This document shows, piece after piece, positions 53,319-64,000 of a stretch of 64,000 bases of DNA. Position 1 is the stretch's first letter. Every line of letters starts with the position of its first letter. This DNA comes from Sternotherus odoratus (Eukaryota; Chordata; Testudines; Kinosternidae), in NCBI GenBank assembly GCA_032164245.1, contig JAVMKO010000004.1, positions 31,721,626 to 31,785,625 of the forward strand. The letters run 5' to 3'. Made by a program: the position numbers and the translations under genes. Under the pieces are notes generated by a model. It saw nothing but the letters and a program-made list of their open reading frames with translations. It did not search any database and was not told the DNA's origin.

Positions 53319-54388
53319 TGTAACGATGCTGGTTCTGGCGGGACCCAAGTGAGAGTGCCAATTCAGGACAAATTGCTTCAATCAGGGCAGTTACAGCCCA
53401 GGGCTGGGATTTTTCCACCTCTAAGCAAACCAAACCAGCCAAACAGAGAAGACTTTGCTTTTACCCCACTGGCTAACCACAAGTCACACAAGCAATCCAT
53501 TTTCCCAGTATCACCACCTGTGCCACTCGTTATGGGGATGACTGGTTATGAAAACCAATACCCCAGTTAAAGAAAAAGGTTCTACTGATCCCAAAGGACC
53601 AAGCCCCAGACCCAGGTCAATATACAAATCAGATCTTACCCCCAAATCACACTGTTGCCAATTCTTTAGAATCTAAAATCTAAAGGTTTATTCATAAAAG
53701 GAAAAAGATATAGATGTGAGATAGAATTGGTTAAATGGAATCAATTACATACAGTAATGGCAAAGTTCCTGGTTCAGGCTTATAGCAGTGTTTAGAATAA
53801 ACTTCAGGTTCAAATCAAGTCTCTGGGTACATCATCAGCTGGGATGGGTCATTCAGTCCTTTGTTTTTAAGAGCTTCAGTTGTGGCAAACTCCCTCCAGA
53901 GGTAAGAAGCAAGATTGAAGACAAGATGGAGATGAGGCATCATTTTTTTCCAGGTGTTCGAACACCTCTTTGCTCTTAATGTGGAAAATTACAGTATAAT
54001 GGAGTTTGGAGACATATGGGTAAATCCCTGCACATCTTGCTGAGTTACACAAGTTGTGTCTGCCTTCTTTCAATGGGTCAGTTGAATAGCTGATGGTCCT
54101 TAATGGGCCATCAAGCAGGCTAGGCAGAGCTGACACCAATGTGTCTGGGATGTCACCCAGAAGCATAGCATAAATTTGAGATACAGACAGTATAGAGCCA
54201 ATATTCATAATTTTAAATACAAATATGATACATGCATACAGACAGCATAATCATAACCAGCAAACCATAACCTGGTCTTAGACACCTTATATGAGCCCCT
54301 ATGTATAAGATTTGGTGCCACTACAGGACCTTAGTTGCAGATTATATCAATGATCTATATAATCCCAAATTCTGTCAATAACGTCACA
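53319..54388 (-). mobile_element. Solo LTR of an endogenous retrovirus-like element, perfect 5-bp duplication
   Basis: The 1,070-bp unit reads TGTAACG...CGTCACA on the plus strand, that is TG...CA with near-inverted ends. It is flanked by ATGTC at 53314-53318 and 54389-54393, a perfect 5-bp target duplication. On the minus strand there is GAATAAAC (plus strand GTTTATTC near 53688), a plausible polyadenylation signal, which sets the orientation. No internal retroviral genes adjoin it, so the provirus was lost by LTR-LTR recombination. Confidence 0.9.
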
Positions 54389-54393
54389 ATGTC

Positions 54394-55250
54394 TGAGAAG
54401 ATTGCAATGGTTACAGTATATTGGGTGCTGGTTTGTCTAGGAGTCTTACTGTAAATAAATTCTTTAGTAACATTTAAGTAAATGTTGTCTCTTCCCTATA
54501 TGGAACCACACCTACCGTATTGGTCACTTGAACATTTTTGTGGACTTGACAGGATAATATTGTCAAGTCTCTACTTTCCTGTTAGGGTAAATTTCTGTCC
54601 ACCTCTACCTTTCTCCAGCATCTTTTTTTAAACTCCAAAAGGGATGATCGGTCCCACTCTCTACCTATACAGTAGGAGACAAATTCAGATATAAGACCAA
54701 AGAATTAAGGTGAATTTTGAATTGTAGCATGTGTGGCAGACTAAAACAGGTGTGTAATTGTGTGGAGTTGTGATAAGCATTATCTACATAGAATGTTGAA
54801 TGCCAAGTGCCACTTATTTAGCTGTTTTGCATTTCTGCATCTCGTGTTTAACTGTAGATCATGATATAACTCCAAGAATGTAGCCTTCAATGGATGGATG
54901 AATTTGCAATGCATAACCCTCTCTCTGTAATTGATTAGACTATCCATTAAATTTTGAGGATCTTAGAAAACAGGTGATTTACTCTGTTTCAAAGTATAAG
55001 TTTAAGCAAGAAAACAAGCTCAAATGGTATTGTATTCAGCATCACTCATTTCCATGGGTAGCAATTTTAGTTTATTAGTTTTTTTCATTTTGTGCTGTAC
55101 ATTAGCATTCTGTATTCTAAAATATTAAATAAACACTTACCTTGAATCCACCTTCACAGCTGGTAAACAGTGCTAACTTCATCAGCTTCTTATACAAATT
55201 GATTTTACAGGATGATATTCATTCAGGTTTTTAAATTGCTCATAAAGGTA
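54394..55250. other. No gene recognised
   Basis: Unassigned A/T-rich sequence. Confidence 0.6.
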
Positions 55251-55254
55251 TCAT

Positions 55255-55360
55255 TTTTTCAGAGGCTGAGTTATGAGGAAAGATTAACAAGACTTGGTCA
55301 TATAGATTAAAAAAACAGTAAGGAAAGATCACAATGATGTATATAAAATCTGGAAGAAAT
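55255..55360 (+). mobile_element. Possible CR1 ORF2 C-terminal remnant
   Basis: TTATGAGGAAAGATTAACAAG encodes YEERLTRLG, which parallels YEERLKRLG in the 30.1-kb CR1. ATGATGTATATAAAATCTGG parallels its EVYKI region. Short and interrupted. Confidence 0.5.
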
Positions 55361-57202
55361 TTAACCAGGGTTAGCAACTGTCCTAGTGAAAAATATAGGG
55401 ATTGTATAATGTAATCTGAGTTCAAATACATTTATCCACTTTATTATTGTTTGATCAGTTTAGTCAAGGACAACAGTCAAATTGTTTTAGTGCAGATAGC
55501 TGCTCAGGCTCAACGATCCTAAATCAAGCTAAACAGAAAGGCATAGAAGGGGAAAAAATAAAATTGTAAGAAGAGTTGGTTGGGCCTGAAAAAAAAATCC
55601 AGATTTGAACACTAACCTTTGGGGGAAATTGGTTCTGAATCAGGATCCAAATTTTCTAGCCTGGAGTCATCTCTAAAAGTAAATAAGTATGTATCTTACA
55701 ACTCACCTATGAAGAATTCTAGGGAGAATCTCCAGAATTCTCCCTAGGAAACTCCCAGGAGGTCAATCCAAAGACACAGGTAGAGGAAGCAGCTCCTTAA
55801 TTAACACAATAGTGAAGTATGTTCTTCTCTATTTAGTTCTAGAAAAACTGTCTTCCCTTGACGACAAAGACATTTGAAAAATCACATCTCATAGAGAAGC
55901 AGCAATATACTGGCTATTTCCAGTTGGAAGACCAGCCTGACAAAGCAGAAGACAGAAGCAAATGAGCCCAAACCAGAACACAGCATCTGAATCATCTCCA
56001 ATTCTGGGGATGTTTGGATCCTGATCTCAACTTGTGGCTTGGGTTTTTCCCTATTGGACTTTCCAGATAATCCTTTTGAAAGTTGAGACAACATGTGGAT
56101 ATTATGCTGGGCAAGTTATACTTTGATATTTAAATATCAATGTTATGAAATTTAGGAATAAAAGCCGTCTTAAAAGGAACAAATCAATGCCTGTCTGAGT
56201 TTATCAATGCCTGTCTGATTTTTTAGTTAGTTGATCTCTCAGGTGACTGTCGTCAAACAGTAGGGTCAAAGCAGTGACAACTGTGAAGTAAAATTAGTCT
56301 GAATTTTTTTTACTCTGAGGGTTTTTATGGAAAGCAAACTTCCCAAAAGCAGCAGTAACCCAAGTAATTTGAAATCTTTCATTCTGTGTACAATGCTGTA
56401 CTTAAGAATTGGACAGACTTAGTACAGTTGGATTTTGTTCTGATCTTGTTCATTCTGGTTTAAATCGGAAGTAACTGCATTATAATTATTCAAATTACTC
56501 CAGTGTATAACTTTTATTAGAGTCAAATGTGGCCCTTAGAGTCTAGAGTGTGCAACACATGCTGATTTATATCTTACTCTTAGGATTGTACATGCATCTC
56601 TGGTCCAGACAGTTCTCTGTTGGCCATTTAAAGTGCTGTGTGTTCCAAAAATATGAGGACTCAGTTCTGGTTTTTCTTTAATAACAAATGTAATATTGAA
56701 TTCCTATACTGTATATCTCCATTCAATAGCACTTTATATCTGGCACAAAATTCCTACAGATAAATTTGTTCCAATTATAACCTCTTTGTTGCTGAGGGTA
56801 GCTCTGCTGGAATTTGTGTGAGCTAATCTCATTTTTCCACCCCACACTTAACCAAGGGAGTGGAAGTTCAAATAATAATGGCCAGGTATTGGAATGAGGG
56901 CATTTGTAGCACTGTGGGAAACCAGCCCTAGGAGCACACTTGTAATGTGCTGCTCCTGGTATTTTTGATTAATGGAGAGTGAAAGGCATGTATAGAATTA
57001 CAGTATATTTAATTAGGAGTAGGGGAGGCATTGGGGAAAAGAGAGAGGGGCTGTTGGGAGGAAAGCAGGGAGATACTAAGAGACAGAGCCTCAAGAGGTG
57101 TAAATTGTCGTTGCTCCGTAGATTTCAACTGAGCTATGTTTTACAGCAGCTGAGGGACTGCCCCCTACAGTCCAGAGGAGACTATTTGTGAGGGGAGCAG
57201 GT
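55361..57202. other. No gene; one hairpin and a small tandem duplication
   Basis: CTAGGGAGAAT (55719-55729) and ATTCTCCCTAG (55736-55746) form a perfect 11-bp stem with a 6-base loop. ATCAATGCCTGTCTGA occurs twice in tandem near 56184-56219. Nothing else was recognised. Confidence 0.5.
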
Positions 57203-57210
57203 ATAAAAGG

Positions 57211-58775
57211 TAGGGCTGTTAAGCAATTAAAAAAAAATTAATTGTGATGAATTACAGGATTAATCACACTGTTAAATAATAGAATACCATTCATTTAAAT
57301 ATTTGTGGCTGTTTTCTACATTTTCAAATATATTGATTTCAATTAAACACAGAATACAAAGAGTGCAGTGCTCACTTTATATTTATTTGTATTACAAATA
57401 TTTGCACTGTAAAAAACAAGAGTATATTTCAAGTGCAATCTCTTTATCTTTAATGAAAGTTAAATTTACAAATGTAGAATTATGTACAAAAAATCCTGCA
57501 TTCAAAAATAAAACAATTTAAAACTTTAGAGTCTACAAGTCCACCCACTCCTACTTCAGCCAATCATGCAGATAAACAAGTTGGGTTAAAATATGCAGGA
57601 GATAAAACTGCCCACTTCTTGTTTACAATGTTACCTGAAAGAGAGAACAGGAGTTCACATGGGACTGTTGTAGATGGTGTTGCAAAATATTTACATGCCA
57701 GATGTACTAAAGATGAATATGTCCCTTCATGATTCAAGTAGCATTCCAAAGGACATGTGTCCATGCTGATGAAGGGTTATGCTTGATAATGATCCAAAGC
57801 AGAGTGGACCGACACATGTTCATTTTCATCATCTAAGTCAGATGTCCCCAACAGAAGGGTGATTTTCTTTTTTAGTGGTTTGAGTTGTGTAGTTTTCACA
57901 TATGAGTGTTGCTCTTTTAAGACTTATGAAAGCAGATTTTGGATAGCACTTCTGATTCTTAAACCTTGAGTCAAGTGCTGTAGAGATTTATAGAAATCTC
58001 TCATTGGTACCTTCTTTATGCTTTGTCAAATCTGCAGTGAAAGTTTTCTTAAAATGAACATGTGCTGGGTCATCATCTGAGACTGCTGTAACATGAAATA
58101 TATGGCAGAATGCGAGTAAAACAGAACAGGGGACATTCAGTTCTCCACTAAGGAGTTCAGTCACAAATGTAACTAATGTATTTTTTTTTAAACGAGCATC
58201 ATCAGTATGGAAGCATGTCCTCTGGAATGGTGGCTGAAGCATGAAGGGACATATGAATGTGTAGCATACCTGCATATAAATAGCTGGTAACACCAGCTAC
58301 AAATGTGCCAAGCAAATGCCTGGTTTCGCTTTCAGATAACATTGCAAATAAGAAGCAGGCAGCAGTATCTTCCATAAATGTAAATAAACTTGTTTGTCTT
58401 AGCAATTGGCTGAACAAAAAGTAGGACTGAGTAGACTTGTAGGCTCTAGAATTATATATTGTTTTGGTCTTGAGTACAGTTATGTAACAAAAAAATCTAC
58501 ATTTGTAAATTGCACTTGCACAACAGAGATTGCACTACAGTACTTGTAAGAGGTGAATTAAAAAATACTATTTCTTATGTTTATCATTTTTACAGTGCAA
58601 ATATTTATCAAAAATAATATAAAATGAGCACTGTGCACTTTGTATTCTGTGTTGTAATAGAAATTAACATCCAAGAATATTTAATAAATTACAATTGGTA
58701 TTAACTGTGCAATTAATTGTGACTAATTTTTTTCAGTTATTCGCATTAGGTAACTGCAATTAATCGATAGCCCTA
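57211..58775. mobile_element. Palindromic hAT derivative with inverted copies of the 3' end
   Basis: Flanked by ATAAAAGG (57203-57210) and ATAAAAAG (58776-58783), an 8-bp hAT-type duplication with one mismatch. The termini are TAGGGCTGTTAAGCAATTAA and, reversed, TAGGGCTATCGATTAATTGC. The left segment (57211 to about 57778) carries the transposase 3' coding end and downstream sequence on the minus strand. The right segment (about 58200-58775) carries a second copy of the same stretch on the plus strand. The two arms are therefore inverted duplicates of one 3' terminus, so the element has two 'right' ends and no transposase 5' part. Confidence 0.88.
57564..58195 (-). pseudogene. hAT transposase remnant, C-terminal half
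   Basis: hAT transposases cut and paste DNA by a DDE mechanism on an RNase H-like fold and dimerise through a C-terminal hATC domain. Two open stretches remain. At about 58195-57988, residues such as TELLSGELNVPCSVLLAF and SDDDPAHVHFKKTFTADL belong to the region before the dimerisation domain. At 57764-57564, CPLECYLNHEGTYSSLVHLA and TTVPCELLFSLSGNIVNKK are the hATC core. The segment between is interrupted, and the N-terminal zinc finger and catalytic part are absent. A second, also broken, copy of the hATC coding region lies on the plus strand at about 58200-58440 (ATGTCCTCTGGAATGGTGG onward). It cannot make an active enzyme. It is a transposon relic, though related genes have been domesticated in vertebrates. 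Confidence 0.8.
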
Positions 58776-58783
58776 ATAAAAAG

Positions 58784-59568
58784 ATCTCATTCTGGTACAT
58801 AAGGGAAGAAGATGCAGGACAGTATTTTTGTGCATAGAAAAAGCATACCATGTAGTTTTAAGATTGTTGTGTGAACTTCAATCATTTAAAATGCTGACTT
58901 TATTTTAATCTCTAGATTAACATTGCATTAACATAGAATTGTTTTTCTTTTTGCATAGACTAGATCTCCCCTGGGTGAGTAAGACATGGAATGTGCTCAG
59001 GTATCTGATAACTTTGTGTGCATTCTTGTCAACTCACTTTCCTGCTTAATGGTAAAAAATTCACAATATTAAATGTCCAGGTTTACTGAGAAAGTTATTT
59101 TGCATCTTCATGGATGTTTCCAGAAAGTAGCCTGTCTGTGATTGCCCTCTACTGTGTTAAAGTATTATTTTTAACACATAGGGACACTTCTTGGAGTGCA
59201 GCTAAATTCCACAGAGTATAGAAAAGGAGGTTGCATGAGAAGAGGGTTAGAAGCTAATCCTTCCCCTCTGGCCCTAAGGCTGCTTTGTTGTTCAGAGCCA
59301 GCCCTCCCCCCCACCCCCCCGCACCATGTTAGAGCAGCCTAAGGATGGCTCTAATTTATGCTTACCTGCCACCATGGACCAAAAATAAGCAAAATATCAG
59401 TATATTGTATGACCTTACCCCCTTTTCCTTCTATGCTAGCAGTGGGAGTGGAACTGAGTGGCATAAGCACCCCTATCTGTGCTTCACACTAATCCTTCCT
59501 AGACTGATTGAGTCAAATCAAGCTAGCAATGTAAAGCAGTTTTACAGCACAGGAAAATAGAATCTGTG
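58784..59568. other. No gene recognised
   Basis: Unassigned sequence with a C-rich tract at about 59305-59321. Confidence 0.6.
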
Positions 59569-59570
59569 TA

Positions 59571-59733
59571 CAGTGAAACCTCGATATAACGGACTAATTC
59601 GGGCGAGGGGGTGTCCGTTAAAGCCGAAAGTCTGTTATTTAATAATTTTTTAAAATCATTAAATAACAGGACTTTTGGCTTTAACGGACACCCCCCCTTA
59701 CCCGAATTAGTCCGTTATATAGAGGTTTTACTG
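59571..59733. repeat. 163-bp hairpin made of two inverted left termini
   Basis: The left terminus (CAGTGAAACCTCGATATAAC...) is followed after an A/T-rich centre (about 59640-59660) by its inverted copy, ending ...TTATATAGAGGTTTTACTG. Both arms include the TAACGGAC, ATTCGGG and GTCCGTTAAAGCC words. The other family member at 2.5 kb has only one copy, so the second was gained here. Confidence 0.9.
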
Positions 59734-59806
59734 ATCACGGCCGGGAGCCGTGAGTCAGCCCGCCCAGCGGCAGCCAGCAGCCCGCCCGCCCGGGACCCCG
59801 GCTGCT

Positions 59807-60470
59807 GGGATCCGGGCGGGAGTCGTCAACCCGCCCGCCCGGCTCCCTGCTGCTGGGACCCGGGCGGGAGCCGTCAACCCGCCCGCCCGGCTCCCTGCTG
59901 CTGGGACCCGGGCGGGAGCCGTCAACCCGCCCGCCCGGCTCCCTGCTGCTGGGACCCGGGCGGGAGCTGTCAACCCGCCCGCCCGGATCCCTGCTGTGGG
60001 GAGCCGGGCGAGAGCTGTCAACTCGCCCACCCGGCTCCCTGCAGCGAGCCGAGCGGGAGCTGTCAGCCCCCCCGCCCGGCTCCCTGCAGCGGGGAGCCGG
60101 GCGGGAGCTGTCAACTCGCCCGCCCGGCTCCCCGCTGCGGCAGCCAGCCAGCCAGCCCGCCCGCAGGCGGGAGCCGGCAGCCAGCCAGCCAGCCCACCTG
60201 CAGGTGGGAGCCAGCAGCCAGCCAGCCCACCCGCACGCGGGAGCCAGCAGCCACGCGGGAGCCGGGCGGGAGCTGTCAACTCGCCCGCCCGGCTCCCCGC
60301 TGCGGCAGCCAGCCAGCCAGCCCGCCCGCAGGCGGGAGCCGGCAGCCAGCCAGCCAGCCCACCTGCAGGTGGGAGCCAGCAGCCAGCCAGCCCACCCGCA
60401 CGCGGGAGCCAGCAGCCAGCCAGCCCGCCCGCAGGTGGGACCCGGGCGGGAGCCGGCAGCCCCCGAATAA
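59807..60470. repeat. GC-rich tandem array: 48-bp units, then a 165-bp duplication
   Basis: GGGA(C/T)CCGGGCGGGAG-type starts recur at 59807, 59855, 59903, 59951 and 59999, exactly 48 bases apart, with CCGCCCGCCCGGCTCCCTG inside. Beyond that, the block beginning GCCGGGCGGGAGCTGTCAAC at 60096 recurs at 60261, a 165-bp higher-order duplication containing CAGCCAGCCAGCC runs. Confidence 0.9.
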
Positions 60471-60553
60471 CGGATTTCGGATGCATCGGAAATTTTGTCC
60501 GTTGCATCCGAAGTCCGTTAAATCGGGGTCCATTAAATCGAGGGTTTACTGTA

Positions 60554-62335
60554 CTGTCATTTGCTATTTTGCTGAGAATTCCATAGTCTATCTGAATTTA
60601 CTATAGTGTGGTGATAATAGAAGTGTGTTTATAATGTCAAGGCATTAAAACCACATAAAAGTATTCGTTTTAAATTCCCTATTAAAAATATAGATCAAGT
60701 ATGCGAGGGCAAATATACCTTTGTTCCTGGATTCAAGTCATTAAGGTAGCCTTGCTTTATAGACAGATGTATGAGGAAAACTAATTAAACCATTTTAGAA
60801 CACTCTAAAATATTTTTGAGCTTTCCCCCTGTAAAATATGTGGTGTAAACAAAACACTTCATGTGTGGGTGGAGCTTAAAGGTTTCACTTGCACTCCTCG
60901 GAGTGGCACATTACTTGAGTGATGCTTGGAACACTCAAGTCCCGGGAAAACCTTGATGTATTTACTTTGTCCTTCCCATATGGAAAATCCCTATAGAATT
61001 TAATAGGAAATATCTTTTTGTATAGGTGTTTGTGATCAGTCAAATAGGATTTAATAGAACAGTACTTTTCAACCTGGGGGTTATGACTATTCTGCCTTCA
61101 TGTGCTGCTAAATGAGTGGGGTGTTGTGGCTAAATCCCAGCTTAATGAAGTGGGAGGTATGGAGCAAAGGAGGAACAAATGTTTGAGTAAAAGAGCATTA
61201 TATCCCAGCAGAATAGTATTCTATTCTATCCGTAGAATAGTCTAAAACCTGTGGAAAGTTCTCATTAAATGTTGTAGGGGTTTTTTTTTTAGGAGGAAAT
61301 TCTGTAGAACCTTACTACATTTCTGTATGACCTTATAGGTTTTATCTTTGTTAAATTCTACAGGACATTTATTCAGAACATTTTAATTGGGAGGTTTTTA
61401 TTATTGAATCTAGTTCATGTATCTTTCCTCTCTACAGCCAGCCCCCAATGCAGATTAGGATCTGAAAGGTACAAAGATGGCTAAAAGCTGCCTTCACCCT
61501 CCCCACTGCCCGTAATGCAACTTTTTGTACCAACCGCTCAGCATCCACAATGTTTAGCCAAATTTGTCCAAATTTGTTTTGGTTTGGAGAGCTGATCGAC
61601 TGTTTCCTGAGACAGGATTTTCTTATGAGACTTCCTGTTTCAGGTAGTTCAAAAATACTACACAAGTACTCTGCTCTGTAATATTCTTTGAACTTTCACT
61701 TCAAATTGCAGCCAAAATCAAGAAGTTGAAAGTCTTGTGTGAGTGAAATAAAAGGTTATCTGAACTTTTCCAGGCCTCAAGAAGTGTTCAGTCAGGTGTG
61801 AGTTTTTTGAGTGAAGATCCACGTTGATTGTTATTTTGTATGCACTGATTCACCCATCCGTAATCTTGATATGCCTAACACGAAACAGCACCTTTTAGCT
61901 ATACACATTCCTTTTTTACATTCTTTTGTGTTGCCAACTGTCATGATTTCATTGTAAGTCTTGTGATATTGGATATTTTTTTATAGTCCCAGCTGTTGGA
62001 ATCAAGATGTTGCTTGAGAATCTCCGTTTTCACTTAAAAATTTTTAAAAACTTGTGATTGAAGAGAAAAGCTTGAAAACTGATTGCATCCTAAAGATTCA
62101 GGAACCAGAAGTCAAGTAAACTATGTTAAAAAATATTTTGGGGGTGGAACAGTGGTCTGAATCAGGTTTTAGTAACCAAAACCTTTGGATTAATAATACT
62201 GAGTCTTCCAGCCCAAACTCCAGCTTCTCTAAAAAAAAAATGGACACTTGCTCAGTTTCAAGTCACAAGGCCAAATCCCCATACCCTTAAACAGAGAGGT
62301 AAGGGTGTGGACTTAAAGAGCATGGAAAGAAATTG
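60554..62335. other. No gene; weak repeat-like segments
   Basis: CAGTACTTTTCAACCTGGGG near 61061 resembles one end of a hAT element but no partner end was found. About 61925-62115 (CCAACTGTCATGATTTCATTG to GATTCAGGAACCAGAAGTC) resembles a reptile interspersed repeat of unknown class. Confidence 0.4.
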
Positions 62336-62336
62336 T

Positions 62337-62760
62337 TTCCATAGACTCAGAGGTTTTAAGATCAGAAGGGACCGTTATGATCATCTAGTCTGACCACCTG
62401 CACATTGCAGGCTACAGAGCCTCACCCACTCACTCTTGTAATAGACCCTTAATATCTGGCTAAGTTACTGACATACTCAAATCCTGGTTTAAAGAGTTTA
62501 ACTTCCAGAAAATCCACCATTTAAACTAGTTTAAACCTGCAAGTGATCAATGCCCCATGCAACAGAGGAAGGTGCCCCCCTTCCCCACAGGTCTCTGCCA
62601 ATCTGAACTGGAGAAATTCCTTTCCAATCCCCAATATATGTTTCAGAGAGTTACTGCTGCTTTGATAGTTATTTGACTCAATAACTGTTATGTTACCCTC
62701 ATCTGAGAGTTCTGAGCAACAATATTCAAGTCTTGCTGTGACAAAAATCAAGAAAAGATA
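62337..62760 (-). mobile_element. CR1 LINE long 3' region
   Basis: ATAGACTCAGAGGTTTTAAG, then GATCAGAAGGGACCGTTATG and ATCATCTAGTCTGACCACC are the reverse complement of a CR1 3' end. It continues with GGCTACAGAGCCTCACCCAC, AAAATCCACCATTTAAAC and GGTCTCTGCCAATCTG, known antisense phrases of a CR1 subfamily 3' region. Confidence 0.88.
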
Positions 62761-64000
62761 ATCTAAGGTTACTTAGCTTTGCGTTGTACCTTATAACATA
62801 TAGAGAGAAATGTAATTGTATTTCCATTCTTTGTGCTATGCAATTTTTAAAGCATATACTGGTTACCATGCACTGTTAAAAAAAAAAATGCTGCTTCTCC
62901 ACACATGAACAGTCCATGATTTACTAGTGGATAACTTCAGATCTCTGTTCCAGCCACCTGGGATTCTCTAAACATTTTCTCTAACTGAAAATAACTGAAG
63001 CTTGAGAAAGTTTACTGAGGACACTTGCCTATGAGCTATTCACTTCACTGTGTGGAGCTTGAGGGGAGAAAAGCACATGATCAGCCCATTGATTCCACTC
63101 ATTTTCTATGATTTTTTTAAAGTATTCAGTTTAACCCTTTCCCTTTCATTAAAACTTTTCCAATTCACATTTAAACTGGTGCTGTTTTTGTAGTATGCAG
63201 TATACTAATTTTGTCTCTGTGAATGCGACCAACATACCAGTTTTAATGCTCATCAGTAACAGAGATCTACTTATCCATTATAGGTCAAACCCTGCATGCG
63301 GCTTAGCTGGCTCAAGGTGCACGTGGTTACAGCCCATATTCTTCAGGAGATTGCAGTTAAATTAGGGTGTTGATTTAATTTCTTGCTCTGTCAGAAGTAC
63401 CATATTACCATATGAAATACTATTCATGTTGCATATTAAAGGGAAGTTTCAACCCACCTCACAACCCTTCCCTCATGCACAACTCCCAACTGTAGTTGAT
63501 CCTACTGTAGTATTTGTGACATTTTGAGTGAGCTGAGCTGAGCACAAATTATTTGTAGTGTGACCTTCAAAGGTAAAAACAAGGGGAGAGGAATGTGCCC
63601 AATTTGGCCTGGGGCGGGGTAGGCAAGGAAGAGATGAGAAGGTTGGGGTAGTACTAAAGAAGAGGAGGGAGGGGGACAACTTACAGTGGCATCTCCTTCT
63701 AGTTGCACCCTCAGGATGAGGTGGGGGAGATTTCAAGGTAGGAAAGTAAAAAATTACCTCTGTTCCTTCCCTATAAAGGATGAGATAAAAAGAAAAATGG
63801 GTTAATGTTATCGTAGTACTAAGGGTAAATATGTAACCACTGAGTTAATAGTGAGCAAAACACAAAGAATGAATTAAAATGCAACTGATCTAGTGCCCAA
63901 GTCTATTTTCATTTAACTGAAAGGCAATTTTCTTATTAGCTTCACTCAGGATCAAGCTCATAAGCTCTTCACATATTACTGTCAGATTTATTTATTATTT
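62761..64000. other. No gene recognised
   Basis: Unassigned sequence. Purine-rich stretch at about 63640-63680. The C-rich frames on the minus strand there have no recognisable product. Confidence 0.6.

Larger units (their letters stand above)
59571..60551. mobile_element. Tigger-like element with terminal hairpin and large GC-rich array
   Basis: Flanked by TA at 59569-59570 and 60552-60553. The left end begins CAGTGAAACCTCGATATAAC; the right end read backwards begins CAGTAAACCCTCGATTTAAT. Both match the element at 2513-3117, including GACTAATTCGGGCGAGGGGG at the left and GTTGCATCCGAAGTCCG at the right. No transposase is present. The long open frames (up to 331 codons, proline-, alanine- and arginine-rich, on both strands) are compositional artefacts of the tandem array. 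Confidence 0.88.

Noticed and set aside
59611..60606. 331-codon open frame rich in Pro, Ala, Arg, Cys, with long antiparallel frames on both strands
   Set aside because: It follows the tandem GC-rich array inside a transposon. Open frames exist in several frames at once because stop codons are rare in GC-rich repeats.

Overview
This window looks like intergenic or intronic DNA from a vertebrate, most probably a cryptodiran turtle. No host protein-coding exon could be recognised on either strand. The taxonomic clue is the repeat content: CR1 LINEs of several ages, including one with a nearly open reverse transcriptase frame; a tRNA-derived SINE whose 3' tail is a CR1 3' end (the 'tortoise Pol III SINE' architecture); MIR- and L2-like fragments; hAT and Tigger-like DNA transposons; and two solo LTRs. 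Family names come from recognition of sequence features, not from a database search.

Layout. 1-210: a minus-strand tRNA-Ala-like head followed by a 5S rRNA-like unit that runs off the left edge. 2.5-3.1 kb: a Tigger-like element filled with a 47-bp GC-rich minisatellite. 3.5 kb: the tRNA/CR1 SINE. 9.7 and 11.5-12.2 kb: antisense CR1 3' regions; the second is split by a 470-bp GC-rich insertion with inverted ends and a 5-bp target duplication. 14.2-14.9 kb: a MIR-like element interrupted by a second Tigger-like element. 16.7 and 21.7-22.4 kb: decayed CR1 reverse transcriptase regions. 23.8 kb: a long uninterrupted (AT)n tract. 30.1-32.1 kb: the youngest CR1. 32.4-33.2 kb: a hAT element nested in an L2/MIR-type tail, then a Penelope-like fragment.

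37.8 kb: a 237-bp hAT element with a perfect 8-bp duplication. 38.5-39.6 kb: a solo LTR. 41.1 and 41.9 kb: a local direct repeat. 42.2, 46.1 and 62.3 kb: CR1 3' ends. 46.3 kb: a second hammerhead-like repeat family, followed by L2. 49.9-52.8 kb: an old LINE complex containing a chain of palindromes and a 202-bp fold-back insertion. 53.3-54.4 kb: a solo LTR in minus orientation with a perfect 5-bp duplication. 57.2-58.8 kb: a palindromic hAT derivative carrying inverted copies of the transposase 3' end. 59.6-60.6 kb: a third Tigger-like element with a 163-bp terminal hairpin and GC-rich tandem repeats.

The sequence records layered transposition rather than a gene system. The most unusual items are the related GC-rich repeat cargo in Tigger-like elements with different termini, the palindromic hAT and fold-back elements, and the unclassified GC-rich insertion at 12.2 kb.
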